The notes below the pieces were generated by a model, which saw nothing but the letters and a program-made list of their open reading frames with translations, ran no database searches and was not told the DNA's origin. From the NCBI GenBank assembly GCA_937995335.1, contig CALKIH010000053.1, positions 124,001-188,000 on the forward strand: a DNA stretch of 64,000 nucleotides, given 5' to 3'. The stretch comes from UBA2357 sp002344625. Lineage in GTDB: Bacteria > Pseudomonadota > Gammaproteobacteria > Burkholderiales > Rhodocyclaceae. The position numbers and the translations under genes were made by a program. Below are positions 35,376-44,143 of this stretch, piece after piece. Every line of letters begins with the position of its first letter. The first letter of the stretch is position 1.

Positions 35376-36281
35376 ATGGAGACGACCATCAGCATGAGCA
35401 GCCAGCCCCAGAGTTTCGTTCCCGGCCCCGAGCCTAGCCAGACCGTCGCACCCACCCCGGCCGCGCTGTTCGCCGCACGCGCCGAACGCCTCGCCGCACT
35501 CGCACCCGCATCGCGGCTGACCGCGTGGCTGGGCTTCGTCGCCAGCCTCGCCACCGCCCAGGCGCACGCTCACGCAGCCCTGCGCGACGACATCGCGGCG
35601 GCCGAATGCCTGGATGCCGAAGGCCGGCTCGATCTGGCGGGCTTGCCGCGGCTGGCGGTGTGGCAGCGCGCCATCGACCTGCTGGCGGAAGCGGTTGCCA
35701 GTGCCGGCGACACCGGCGCCGCCGGGGCCGCGCGCCGGCTGCAATCCGTGGATGCGGGCACGCGCGAAGCGCTGGCCCTGCGCCTGCTGCGCGGCGAACC
35801 AGGGCTTGCGGATCTGGACTTCGCACCGCTGATCGCTGCCGCGCTGGAACTGGTCGCCACCACCGCGGCCACCGGCGCGGGGCCGGGCAACCTGTCCAGC
35901 GTCGGCGAACACTGTCCGGTGTGTGGCAGCCACGCGGTCGCCGCGACGCTGGCGGCCACCGGCACGAGCGGGCTGCGCTACCTGCACTGCGGCTGGTGCA
36001 ACACCGCCTGGCATCATGTGCGCGCGCAGTGCACCCACTGTCACACGTCGCGCGAACTGGCCTATCAATCACTGGAAGAGGGCGACCCGGCGTGGCGGGC
36101 CGAGACCTGCGACCACTGCCACACCTATGTGAAATTGTTCGACCAGGCCAAGACCCGCAGCCTCGACCCGGTCGCCGACGACCTCGCCAGCCTGGCGCTG
36201 GACCTCGCGCTCGGCGAAGCCGGCTATCGACGCCCCGCCGCGAATCCCTACCTGACGCTGGCAAGCACCCCGGCGGCCTGA
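35376..36281 (+). CDS. fdhE: Formate dehydrogenase accessory protein FdhE
   Basis: A 301-residue cytoplasmic protein needed for active formate dehydrogenase, thought to check or mature the enzyme before Tat export. The C-terminal half carries the four rubredoxin-like Cys pairs of the family (CPVCGSH, CGWCNTAW, CTHCHTS, CDHCHTY). An ATG 18 bases downstream (MSSQPQ) has a GGAG 12 bases upstream and may be the true start. It is divergent from fdnG, with 344 bases in between that hold the sigma-54 promoter and its upstream site; the rest of that gap shows nothing coding. Confidence 0.9.
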   Translation: METTISMSSQPQSFVPGPEPSQTVAPTPAALFAARAERLAALAPASRLTAWLGFVASLATAQAHAHAALRDDIAAAECLDAEGRLDLAGLPRLAVWQRAIDLLAEAVASAGDTGAAGAARRLQSVDAGTREALALRLLRGEPGLADLDFAPLIAAALELVATTAATGAGPGNLSSVGEHCPVCGSHAVAATLAATGTSGLRYLHCGWCNTAWHHVRAQCTHCHTSRELAYQSLEEGDPAWRAETCDHCHTYVKLFDQAKTRSLDPVADDLASLALDLALGEAGYRRPAANPYLTLASTPAA

Positions 36282-36326
36282 GCCGGCACCGGCCCGCCCC
36301 TGCGTTCCCGCCACCCGGGCGGATCA

Positions 36327-36349
36327 CCGGTGCCCGCTTCGGGCACCGG
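36327..36349. terminator. Strong hairpin between convergent fdhE and the response regulator gene
   Basis: A perfect 10-base stem (CCGGTGCCCG / CGGGCACCGG) with a 3-base loop lies between two convergent genes. There is no T-tract on either strand; it probably works as a bidirectional barrier. Confidence 0.5.
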
Positions 36350-36369
36350 CGGCGCAAGACGCGCGCCGG

Positions 36370-37740
<1,371 letters not shown>

Positions 37741-37958
37741 CACACCAATCGAAAAGGCCACCGCGCACGGGCGCGGCCGCAAAAGGCGCACGGGAAGGGA
37801 ACGTCGCTACGGGCGCATTCGCGAGGCGCGCTACCCGATGCGACTCCGGGCAGTCTAGCAGGTCGCCTCGCAACTGGGCAGACACCTCGTGGCAGCCCGT
37901 GGCGCTGCGGCGGCCGATTCCGCGCACGGCCCGGATCGCCGCGCCGGCGAGCGTGGTG

Positions 37959-38648
37959 TCAGAAGAGTCGCGACACTCGGCGACTCAGCGGCACCGGCGA
38001 AACATCGGCGCCGGGGCCAGGCTCGATCAACATGCCGGCATGTTCGGCCAGGCGCTCCCGGTCCCACTCCCGGCCCAGCAGCACGATGCGCGTGTGCAGA
38101 TCCCGCCGGGTCCGCTCGTTCACGGTGTACCCGAGGTAGCGCAGTCGCTTGTCACGCAGGTCGACATGGAACAACTCGTAGTGCCGGCTCAAGGAACGCC
38201 ACAGCGCATGGGCACCGGCGGACTGGCGGGCGCCGCTGATCAGCGTATTGCCGGCCTCCAGCCACCAGCGGTAGATCGCCGTGGCAAGGCCGCGGCGTTG
38301 GTAGTCGGCGGAGAAGCGCGCGTGCGGCGCGCGCAGATGCGGGTCCGCCCGGCGATCGAGTTCGATCAGGCGGTTGAAGACGACATAGCCCGCCAGCCGA
38401 CGGCGCGCCACATCTTCGACATAGACGTAGTGCTCGCCATCGGCCACCCGGTAGCGCATGACCAAGCCATGAAAATGCATGCAGATCACGGGCAAGCGAT
38501 AGAACGCATCGCCGGGGCGGGAAAGGCGCTGGTACAGGCCCGCGAGCTCCTTCTCGACATCGGGCGGATGCAGCTTGACATCGATCCGCAGCTCGCTGAG
38601 CAGCGCGCGCCACGGGGGTACGGGGAAGGGAATGCGCAGACTGTGCAT
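37959..38648 (-). CDS. GNAT-family acetyltransferase-like protein
   Basis: A 229-residue protein with a GNAT core. The acetyl-CoA loop is seen in FSADYQRRGLATAIYRWWLEAG, and a preceding strand reads RRLAGYVVFNRLIELD. The C-terminal third (YLGYTVNERTRRDLHTRIVLLG) is specific to a small group I cannot name. GGAGAG before the ATG fixes the start; an ATG four codons upstream is less likely. It follows the beta-helix protein gene by 56 bases on the same strand and may be co-transcribed. The substrate is unknown. Confidence 0.65.
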   Translation of the reverse strand: MHSLRIPFPVPPWRALLSELRIDVKLHPPDVEKELAGLYQRLSRPGDAFYRLPVICMHFHGLVMRYRVADGEHYVYVEDVARRRLAGYVVFNRLIELDRRADPHLRAPHARFSADYQRRGLATAIYRWWLEAGNTLISGARQSAGAHALWRSLSRHYELFHVDLRDKRLRYLGYTVNERTRRDLHTRIVLLGREWDRERLAEHAGMLIEPGPGADVSPVPLSRRVSRLF

Positions 38649-38704
38649 GGGGCTCTCCATCGTTGAAGTTCGGGCGGCGTGGATCCGCCGCATTGGCAAA
38701 CGCC

Positions 38705-39580
38705 TCAGCAGGGCGCATCGGGCGCGACCCAGTGGCCGCTCAGCAGGCGTGCGGGCCGGGACCGGGCGCGCACCTGGGCGCTCGCCTCCCAGGCATCGAT
38801 CGCGACGATCAGGCCGGCATAGATCCCGTAGGCTTCGCCGGCCCGGATCTCGCCTTCGCTGTGCAGGCTTTCCCCGGACTTGATGGCGCCCTCGGCAACG
38901 ATGTCGCCGCACGCCCGGATGCCCCACCCGGCTTCCAGGTGGCGCCGGCAGGCGATCGTCGCGCCGGCCTCGATGCCATGCCCGGCCTGCAGCGTGTCGG
39001 CGCACACGATGACGCCGCCGGCGCGGAGCGTCTTGCCGCAATACGCGGCATCGCCGGCAACCAGATCCTTGCCGACCTGGGCGTTGCCGGCCACGCTCAG
39101 CGCGCCGCCACAGTGCAGATCCCAACCGCAGCGCAAGTCGCCCTCGCACCGCAGCACCGCGTCGACCTCGATCCCCCAGCCCGCCCTGACATGCCCGCCG
39201 GCCTCGAGCGAACCGGCGACACGGATGCTGCCTTCGGCCTTGATATCCTCGCCGGCGACGATCGCCGCGCCGGCGCGAATGCCGCCGCCAGCGCTGATCG
39301 AGCGGCCGGCACGGATGACGGTATCGACCTCGATGTGGCCCCTGACTTCGAGCGATCCGGCAAAGACGACGGCGCTCGCGTCGATGGCATCGACGGCAAG
39401 AACCGCGTCGCTGGGCCCGAATTGCGTCAGCAGCCAGCATGCATCGTCGATCCGGCCGTCCCGGACGAGCGCGTCGAGCAGAGGCTGGTAGTCTCCGCCG
39501 TCCTGGTGCGTGCGCAGGAACCAGCGAAACCCCGCGGCGCACGGACGCTTGGACTTGATGAAGTTCTTGGTCAGATCCAT
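38705..39580 (-). CDS. Hexad-repeat beta-helix protein, function unknown
   Basis: A 291-residue protein. The first ~65 residues form a globular, mostly helical part (MDLTKNFIKSKRPCAAGFRW onward). From about residue 70 to 265 the sequence is an almost unbroken run of six-residue units with a small residue and Gly at fixed places (for example SISAGG-GIRAGA-AIVAGE-DIKAEG). This is the pattern of a solenoid beta-helix, as in bactofilins and related polymer-forming proteins. In the middle, Cys recurs every six residues (RCEGDLRCGWDLHC), which would stack as a ladder on one face. No signal peptide is visible. Confidence 0.7.
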   Translation of the reverse strand: MDLTKNFIKSKRPCAAGFRWFLRTHQDGGDYQPLLDALVRDGRIDDACWLLTQFGPSDAVLAVDAIDASAVVFAGSLEVRGHIEVDTVIRAGRSISAGGGIRAGAAIVAGEDIKAEGSIRVAGSLEAGGHVRAGWGIEVDAVLRCEGDLRCGWDLHCGGALSVAGNAQVGKDLVAGDAAYCGKTLRAGGVIVCADTLQAGHGIEAGATIACRRHLEAGWGIRACGDIVAEGAIKSGESLHSEGEIRAGEAYGIYAGLIVAIDAWEASAQVRARSRPARLLSGHWVAPDAPC

Positions 39581-39772
39581 GACCGCTCCGCATACGTTGA
39601 ACGGTCGATGGTCCCCATCCGGACCGGAATGCGGCGGGAGCGGCCGGGCGGGTGCGATCCACCACGACGGTCGCAGTGGACGGCGACCGGCTCGGCGCAG
39701 GTTTGGACAGGCATGTGCAATTCCCAAAAGCGCGGCCACACCGGAACGGGACGGCCACTATCGCGCTTGGCG

Positions 39773-39827
39773 TAAGCCCGGCGATAGATGTTTGCGCTGA
39801 TGAGGTAGGGGGATATCGCCGGGCTTA
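39773..39827. repeat. 14-base perfect inverted repeat with a 27-base spacer
   Basis: The arms TAAGCCCGGCGATA (39773-39786) and TATCGCCGGGCTTA (39814-39827) match perfectly. The loop is too long for a normal terminator, and no T-tract follows. It could be an operator pair, a structured RNA element or the remnant of a small mobile repeat. Confidence 0.6.
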
Positions 39828-39962
39828 GGTATCTGCGTCCGGCGGGCAGGTGCCCATGACGCTCGTCAGCCTGAGTTCGTGCGCGTGCATGCCCGCCATC
39901 TGGATCTGGCGGTCGATAAGTGCGCTGGCGAGATGATCAAGGACAACCATGGCTGCGACCAT
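39825..39962 (-). CDS. Possible 45-residue small protein (doubtful)
   Basis: A short open frame beginning MVAAMVVLDHLASALIDRQIQMAG, helical in appearance, with an in-frame second ATG four codons in. There is no convincing ribosome-binding site for either start. The stop lies inside the right arm of the 14-base inverted repeat. I include it because the composition looks protein-like and the surrounding 500 bases are otherwise empty. Confidence 0.25.
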   Translation of the reverse strand: MVAAMVVLDHLASALIDRQIQMAGMHAHELRLTSVMGTCPPDADT

Positions 39963-40081
39963 AGGATACGGGCAGAAGGATGTCAAGCCGGCCCCCGGTG
40001 CAGGCCCCGGATCGACGCTTGCATCGTCACGATTAACTGGCAAACTTGGGCACACCTTCGCCACTTTCACCGGAGCAGCTC

Positions 40082-40498
40082 ATGAATGGACAATGCCTGT
40101 GCGGCGCCGTCAGCTTCAGTTCGCCAACCACGCGCGAGATCGGTGCCTGCCATTGCGGCTACTGTCGCCGCTGGGGCGGGGGGCCGCTGCTGGCCGTGCA
40201 TTGCGGTCCGGATGTGCGGTTTTCGGATCCCGAGCACATCACCGTATACCAATCCTCCGACTGGGCCGAGCGCGCATTCTGCAAGCATTGCGGCAGCCAT
40301 CTTTACTACCGCCTGCTTGCGACCGGCGAATACTTCGTGCCGGCGGGTGCGTTTGACACCGATGATTTCGAGCTGGCCAGCCAGATCTATGTCGACCGGA
40401 AGCCGCCCTACTACGATTTCGCCAATGACACGCCCATGCTCACCGAGCAGCAGGTCATCGCGCTGTTCGCTAAATCCGACGACGCGCCGGCCGGATGA
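40082..40498 (+). CDS. GFA/CENP-V zinc-binding domain protein
   Basis: A 138-residue protein of the glutathione-dependent formaldehyde-activating (GFA) / CENP-V fold. Zinc ligands are seen as QCLCGAVSF, then CHCGYCRRW and CKHCGSHLYYR. Most members have no proven reaction; a few bind glutathione adducts. GGAG lies six bases before the ATG; a longer upstream frame is unlikely. It stands alone on the plus strand, 122 bases before the DUF3079 gene. Confidence 0.85.
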   Translation: MNGQCLCGAVSFSSPTTREIGACHCGYCRRWGGGPLLAVHCGPDVRFSDPEHITVYQSSDWAERAFCKHCGSHLYYRLLATGEYFVPAGAFDTDDFELASQIYVDRKPPYYDFANDTPMLTEQQVIALFAKSDDAPAG

Positions 40499-40620
40499 AG
40501 CGCTGGAGCATCGCCCCCGTCGGTCGCCCACCGCAAAAAGCGCCGCATTGACCCCGGTCAAACACTTGTGCGCACTTGTGTATAAGCTGGGGTGTCCGCT
40601 CCTGCCCTCGATACCGGTTC

Positions 40621-40842
40621 ATGGCCAAGCGCTTTCCGCTGCACCCCAAACACCCTGAACGCATCTGCTGGGGTTGTGACCGTTATTGCGCCGCGGATGC
40701 GCTCGCGTGCGGCAACGGGTCGGGGCGGACCCTGCACCCCGCCGAAATGCTCGGCGACGACTGGTACGAACATGGCGACTGGGGCCTGGAGCCGTCCGCG
40801 GACGCGACGCGCGACGACGCATCCGCGGGGCGCGGTGACTGA
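40621..40842 (+). CDS. DUF3079 small Cys-rich protein
   Basis: A 73-residue protein recognisable as DUF3079 from MAKRFPLHPKHPERICWGCDRYC and a following Cys (ALACGNGSGR). The four Cys could bind a metal ion. It has the highly conserved tail GDDWYEHGDWG. Function is unknown. Its stop directly abuts the stop of the convergent GST gene with no base between. Confidence 0.8.
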   Translation: MAKRFPLHPKHPERICWGCDRYCAADALACGNGSGRTLHPAEMLGDDWYEHGDWGLEPSADATRDDASAGRGD

Positions 40843-41721
40843 TCAGGGCTGCGCGGCGGCAAGCTTGTCCTGGGTGCGGGTGTCGAAATCGGCGGCGTCG
40901 TGGCGCTCGTGCAACTGGTGGGCCGGATCGCCGAAAGTGCGATTCACCTTGAGTCCGCGCACGACCGCCGGACGGGCATGAATCGCGTCGGCCCAGCGCC
41001 GCACATGCTGATAGTCGCGCACGGACAGGAACTCGCCGGCGCCGTAAAGCCAACCCTTGACCAGCCCGCCGTACCACGGAAACACCGCGATGTCGGCAAT
41101 GCTGTAATCCTCGCCGGCCAGGAAGGCGTGCCCGGCCAGGCGCCGATCGAGCACGTCCAGTTGACGCTTGGTTTCCATCGCGAAGCGGTCGATCGCATAT
41201 TCGATCTTGAGCGGCGCGTAGGCATAGAAATGCCCGAAGCCCCCGCCCACGTACGGCGCGCTCCCCATCTGCCAGAACAGCCATGACAGGCACTCGGTGC
41301 GGGCCGCAGGTTCGGTCGGCATGAACAGGCCGAACTTCTCGGCGAGGTAGAGAAGAATGGCGCCGGACTCGAAGACCCGGACCGGCTCGGGGCCGGAACG
41401 GTCCAGCAGGGCCGGGATCTTCGAATTCGGATTGACGTCGACGAAGCCGCTGCCGAACTGCTCGCCGGCGGTGATACGGATCAGCCAGGCGTCGTAATCG
41501 GCGTCGCGGCGGCCCGCTTCGAGCAACTCCTCGAGCAGGATGGTGACTTTCTGGCCGTTCGGCGTCGCCAGCGAATAGAGTTGCAGCGGGTGTTTGCCGA
41601 CAGGCAGGGCGTGTTCGTGGGTCGGCCCGGCGACCGGTCGGTTGATGTTCGCAAACTCGCCACCGCTCGGCTTGTTCCAGACCCAGACGGTGGCGGGGAT
41701 GTATTCTTGCGTATCGGCCAT
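40843..41721 (-). CDS. yghU: Glutathione S-transferase family disulfide-bond oxidoreductase (YghU-like)
   Basis: A 292-residue GST of the Nu/YghU class. It begins MADTQEYIPATVWVWNKPSGG, with the thioredoxin-like domain at about 45-130 (PLQLYSLATPNGQKVTILLEEL, and NPNSKIPALLD at the glutathione site) and the helical C-domain after it (GHFYAYAPLKIEYAIDRF). YghU binds two glutathione molecules and reduces disulfides or peroxides. The start is the ATG that gives the standard YghU N-terminus; 42 upstream in-frame codons are ignored. Confidence 0.9.
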   Translation of the reverse strand: MADTQEYIPATVWVWNKPSGGEFANINRPVAGPTHEHALPVGKHPLQLYSLATPNGQKVTILLEELLEAGRRDADYDAWLIRITAGEQFGSGFVDVNPNSKIPALLDRSGPEPVRVFESGAILLYLAEKFGLFMPTEPAARTECLSWLFWQMGSAPYVGGGFGHFYAYAPLKIEYAIDRFAMETKRQLDVLDRRLAGHAFLAGEDYSIADIAVFPWYGGLVKGWLYGAGEFLSVRDYQHVRRWADAIHARPAVVRGLKVNRTFGDPAHQLHERHDAADFDTRTQDKLAAAQP

Positions 41722-41878
41722 GATCGTTCCCGAAGGTTTCAGTGAGTTCCGCGCACGCGGCGCAGGGGGCTGCATGCTATGCGGCAATCCGGGCGGCGGC
41801 ATCGCAGCCGTCCCGGATTGCCAGTTGGGGATCATGCTTGATCGCAAGCCCCCGATCCAGCCCGATCGGGCGCCCGGA

Positions 41879-42730
41879 TCACCGCAACGCGCCAGCGATC
41901 AGCGCCGACAGCGAAGTGGTCGGACGTCCGATCAGGTCGCTCAACTGACGCTGGTCGTCGAACAGGCCCCCCCGGGACGCGCCGACGTCCGAGTTCGCGA
42001 GGAGTTCGGCCAGCGGTAGCGGCAGTCCGGCGCCGAGCAACGCCGCCTTGAAATCGGCTTCGGACAGGTCGACGTAGGGAATCGCCTTGTGGGCCTGGCG
42101 GCTGAGCTCGGCGGCAAACTCCGCCAGGGTATAGGACTCGTCGCCCGCGAGCTCATAGACCTTGCCGGCCTGTTCGTCGAAAACGAGCACGGCCGCGGCG
42201 GCGGCGGCATAGTCGGCGCGCGCCGCCGAAGCGATCCGGCCCTCTCCGGCGCTGCCGATGAAGGCCCCGTGCTGCAGCGCGGGGGGGATGCTGGCAAGAT
42301 AGTTCTCGGTGTACCAGCCGTTTCTCAAGATCACGAACGGCACGTTCGAAGCCTTCAGGTGAGCTTCGGTCGCCAGATGCTCTTGTGCCAATGCCAGCGG
42401 CGAGGTGTCCGCATGCAGCAGACTGGTATAGGCCAGCAGCCCCACGCCGGCCCGCTTGGCCGCGTCGATGACGTTCCGATGTTGCGGGGCGCGTTGCCCG
42501 ACTTCGCTGGAGGAAATCAGCAGCACCTTGTCGGCGCCGGCGAAGGCACCGTCCAGCGAAGCCGGCTGTTCATAGTCGGCCTGCCGGACCTGCACGCCCA
42601 GTTCGGCGAGATCCGCGACGCTGTCGGGTTTGCGCACGGCGGCCACGATCTGCGCGGCGGGAATCCTGGTGAGCAGGGATTGGATGACGAGACGGCCGAG
42701 TTGGCCGGAAGCGCCTGTAACGACGATCAT
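41879..42730 (-). CDS. qorB: NAD(P)H:quinone oxidoreductase QorB-like (SDR/NmrA fold)
   Basis: A 283-residue Rossmann-fold protein (VTGASGQLGRLVIQSLL at the N-terminus, then SSSEVGQRAPQHRNVIDAAKRAGV), closely like QorB/YtfG, which reduces quinones with NADPH. An AGGAG precedes the ATG. It is divergent from an HxlR-family regulator with 89 bases between starts, the same layout as ytfG/ytfH in enteric bacteria, so the regulator probably represses it until quinones or other electrophiles appear. Confidence 0.87.
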   Translation of the reverse strand: MIVVTGASGQLGRLVIQSLLTRIPAAQIVAAVRKPDSVADLAELGVQVRQADYEQPASLDGAFAGADKVLLISSSEVGQRAPQHRNVIDAAKRAGVGLLAYTSLLHADTSPLALAQEHLATEAHLKASNVPFVILRNGWYTENYLASIPPALQHGAFIGSAGEGRIASAARADYAAAAAAVLVFDEQAGKVYELAGDESYTLAEFAAELSRQAHKAIPYVDLSEADFKAALLGAGLPLPLAELLANSDVGASRGGLFDDQRQLSDLIGRPTTSLSALIAGALR

Positions 42731-42781
42731 GATGCGAACTCCTGATGAGGTTGTGATGAAACACCGTCAGGTTATCGCTTA

Positions 42782-42796
42782 TACTAACTTTTAGTA
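42782..42796. promoter_or_regulatory. Palindrome between qorB and the HxlR gene
   Basis: TACTA-ACTTT-TAGTA, a perfect 5-5-5 inverted repeat in the middle of the divergent intergenic region, 23 bases before the regulator ATG. HxlR-family proteins bind short palindromes of this kind and often control themselves and the divergent oxidoreductase. Confidence 0.5.
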
Positions 42797-42819
42797 AGTA
42801 CGCACCCAAAGGTAAGTGC

Positions 42820-43236
42820 ATGAAGCGTGATCCGAAGCAGGCGACCGCGAGTCCGCCGACACTCAGTGAACAGTTCGACCGCGGCGACCTGTTCGCCGAA
42901 CGTTGTCCGTCGCGCGAAGTGCTCAAGCATGTCACCAGCCGATGGGGCGTTCTGGTGTTGCTGGCGCTCTTGAATGACACGCGGCGCTTCAGCGAACTGC
43001 GGCGCAGGATCGGCGGCGTCAGCGAGAAGATGCTCGCGCAGACCCTGCAATGGCTGGAACGGGACGGTTTCGTGCTGCGGGTGTCGCATCCCGTCGTGCC
43101 GCCGCACGTCGAATACTCGCTGACGCCGCTCGGGAAGGAAGTGGGGCAACGTGTCGTCGGCCTGGCCGACTGGATCGAACTCAATCTGCCCCGGATCGTC
43201 GCAGCGCAGCAAGCCTGCGCGGACGTTTCGGAATAG
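42820..43236 (+). CDS. HxlR-family transcriptional regulator (QorR-like)
   Basis: A 138-residue winged-helix protein. The redox-sensitive Cys typical of this group is in FAERCPSREVLKHVTSRWGVLVLLAL, followed by the recognition region FSELRRRIGGVSEKMLAQTLQWLERDG and the wing VPPHVEYSLTPLG. YtfH/QorR homologues sense quinones or diamide through that N-terminal Cys. It is divergent from qorB, and a terminator follows 41 bases after the stop. Confidence 0.88.
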   Translation: MKRDPKQATASPPTLSEQFDRGDLFAERCPSREVLKHVTSRWGVLVLLALLNDTRRFSELRRRIGGVSEKMLAQTLQWLERDGFVLRVSHPVVPPHVEYSLTPLGKEVGQRVVGLADWIELNLPRIVAAQQACADVSE

Positions 43237-43277
43237 CGCCCGGCCGCCGTCGGTTGCGGCGAGCCGTAGACGAAAAC

Positions 43278-43308
43278 AAGGCCGCCCGGTTCATGGCCGG
43301 GCGGCCTT
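43278..43308. terminator. Bidirectional terminator between the HxlR gene and phasin
   Basis: A perfect 12-base stem (AAGGCCGCCCGG / CCGGGCGGCCTT) with a 7-base loop, flanked by A-rich sequence on the left and T-containing sequence on the right. It lies between convergent genes. Confidence 0.7.
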
Positions 43309-43363
43309 GTCCTTGCAAGCGCTCCAGGCAGCCGTAGCTGCGTAAAGCTCAGCCGAGCCTGGC

Positions 43364-43912
43364 TTAGGCGATCTTGCGGGTACGAACCGACTTGACGGCC
43401 GAATCGGTGGTCGCGACGACGTTCGCTTCGGCGGCCTCGACGGCTTGCTTGGCGGCGCGGCTGACGTTGTCGTAAGCGCTGTTGGCCGCGGCGACGCCTT
43501 GCTTGATCACGGCGAAGGCAGCTTCGGAACCGGCCGGTGCCGACTTGGCGGCCTTGTCGAGCGCGGTGATGAAGTTGCTGTTGAGTTCGGCCAGTTGGGT
43601 TTCGAACAGCTTGACGAACTCTTGCTGGCCTTCGGCCAGGATCGCGTAGACGCTGCGACCGTAGGCAATCGCCTTGTCCTGCAGCGGCTTGGCCAGCTCG
43701 GCCTGCAGCTTCACGAATTCCTGCGGATCCTTGGTGGCCAGCAGAGCCTTGGCGGCGGCGATGCTGTCGTCGAGCGCGGCACGCGCGGTGTTCAGATTGA
43801 GCGCCGACAGACGCTCGGCGCGTGCGAACGAGGCGTTGGCCAATTCAACGGTCTTTTCGAGGTTGGCCTTGGCGGCGGTGGCGAACTGTTCGGTGGATGC
43901 GAAGTGGGTCAT
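43364..43912 (-). CDS. phaP: Phasin family protein
   Basis: A 182-residue phasin that coats intracellular polyhydroxyalkanoate granules. It begins MTHFASTEQFATAAKANLEKTVELANASFARAERL and is built of amphipathic helices rich in Ala, ending with a basic tail (SVRTRKIA). GGAG lies seven bases before the ATG; the upstream in-frame codons are ignored. It has its own strong promoter flanked by two PhaR-like palindromes, and no pha synthesis genes are in this window. Confidence 0.9.
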   Translation of the reverse strand: MTHFASTEQFATAAKANLEKTVELANASFARAERLSALNLNTARAALDDSIAAAKALLATKDPQEFVKLQAELAKPLQDKAIAYGRSVYAILAEGQQEFVKLFETQLAELNSNFITALDKAAKSAPAGSEAAFAVIKQGVAAANSAYDNVSRAAKQAVEAAEANVVATTDSAVKSVRTRKIA

Positions 43913-43976
43913 GGTGAATCTCCAAAAGGGAAGTGGGCAAACCATCGTATGCAACACAAGCATCTTCCAGAACTAT

Positions 43977-43990
43977 TTGCTGCGCTGCAA
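43977..43990. promoter_or_regulatory. PhaR-like operator at the phasin start site
   Basis: TTGC-N6-GCAA palindrome covering the predicted transcription start, 65-78 bases upstream of the phasin ATG. The core TTGCTGCGCTGCAA resembles the TGC/GCA-rich sites bound by PhaR, which leaves DNA when it binds nascent polyhydroxyalkanoate. Confidence 0.4.
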
Positions 43991-44000
43991 CATGAGTTCG

Positions 44001-44028
44001 ATTTTACACAGGTTCTTTTGGGAGTCAA
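44001..44028 (-). promoter_or_regulatory. Sigma-70 promoter of the phasin gene
   Basis: On the minus strand the hexamers are TTGACT (44028-44023) and TAAAAT (44006-44001) with a 16-base spacer. Transcription should start near 43994, giving a leader of about 80 bases. PhaR-like palindromes lie on both sides. Confidence 0.65.
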
Positions 44029-44032
44029 GCAC

Positions 44033-44051
44033 GATGTTGCACTGCAGCATC
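44033..44051. promoter_or_regulatory. Second PhaR-like palindrome, upstream of the phasin -35
   Basis: GATG-T-TGC-ACT-GCA-G-CATC, a 19-base palindrome with a single mismatched pair, ending five bases from the -35 hexamer. It shares the TTGC/GCA core with the site at 43977-43990. Confidence 0.35.
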
Positions 44052-44092
44052 GCTACTGTTGCGCCGGCGCCACGTCCGTTCGTGCCAAAAAA

Positions 44093-44126
44093 ATCTCCCC
44101 GCCGGATTCACGCCCGGCGGGGAGAT
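44093..44126 (-). terminator. Intrinsic terminator of the exported hydrolase operon
   Basis: A perfect 13-base stem (ATCTCCCCGCCGG / CCGGCGGGGAGAT) with an 8-base loop, followed on the minus strand by a run of T residues (the A-run at 44087-44093). It sits 17 bases after the stop of the downstream hydrolase gene. This is the best intrinsic terminator in the window. Confidence 0.85.
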
Positions 44127-44143
44127 GCTTGAAATGAAACGAA

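Larger units (their letters stand above)
39581..40081. other. 501-base gap with an inverted repeat and one doubtful small ORF
   Basis: Between two divergent genes. It contains a 14-base inverted repeat (39773-39827) and a possible 45-codon reading frame on the minus strand, listed separately. Promoters for both flanking genes must lie here; I see no clear -35/-10 pair. Confidence 0.4.

Noticed and set aside
31957..35397. An 1146-codon open frame antisense to fdnG
   Set aside because: It is again a GC-bias shadow; the opposite strand encodes a complete formate dehydrogenase.
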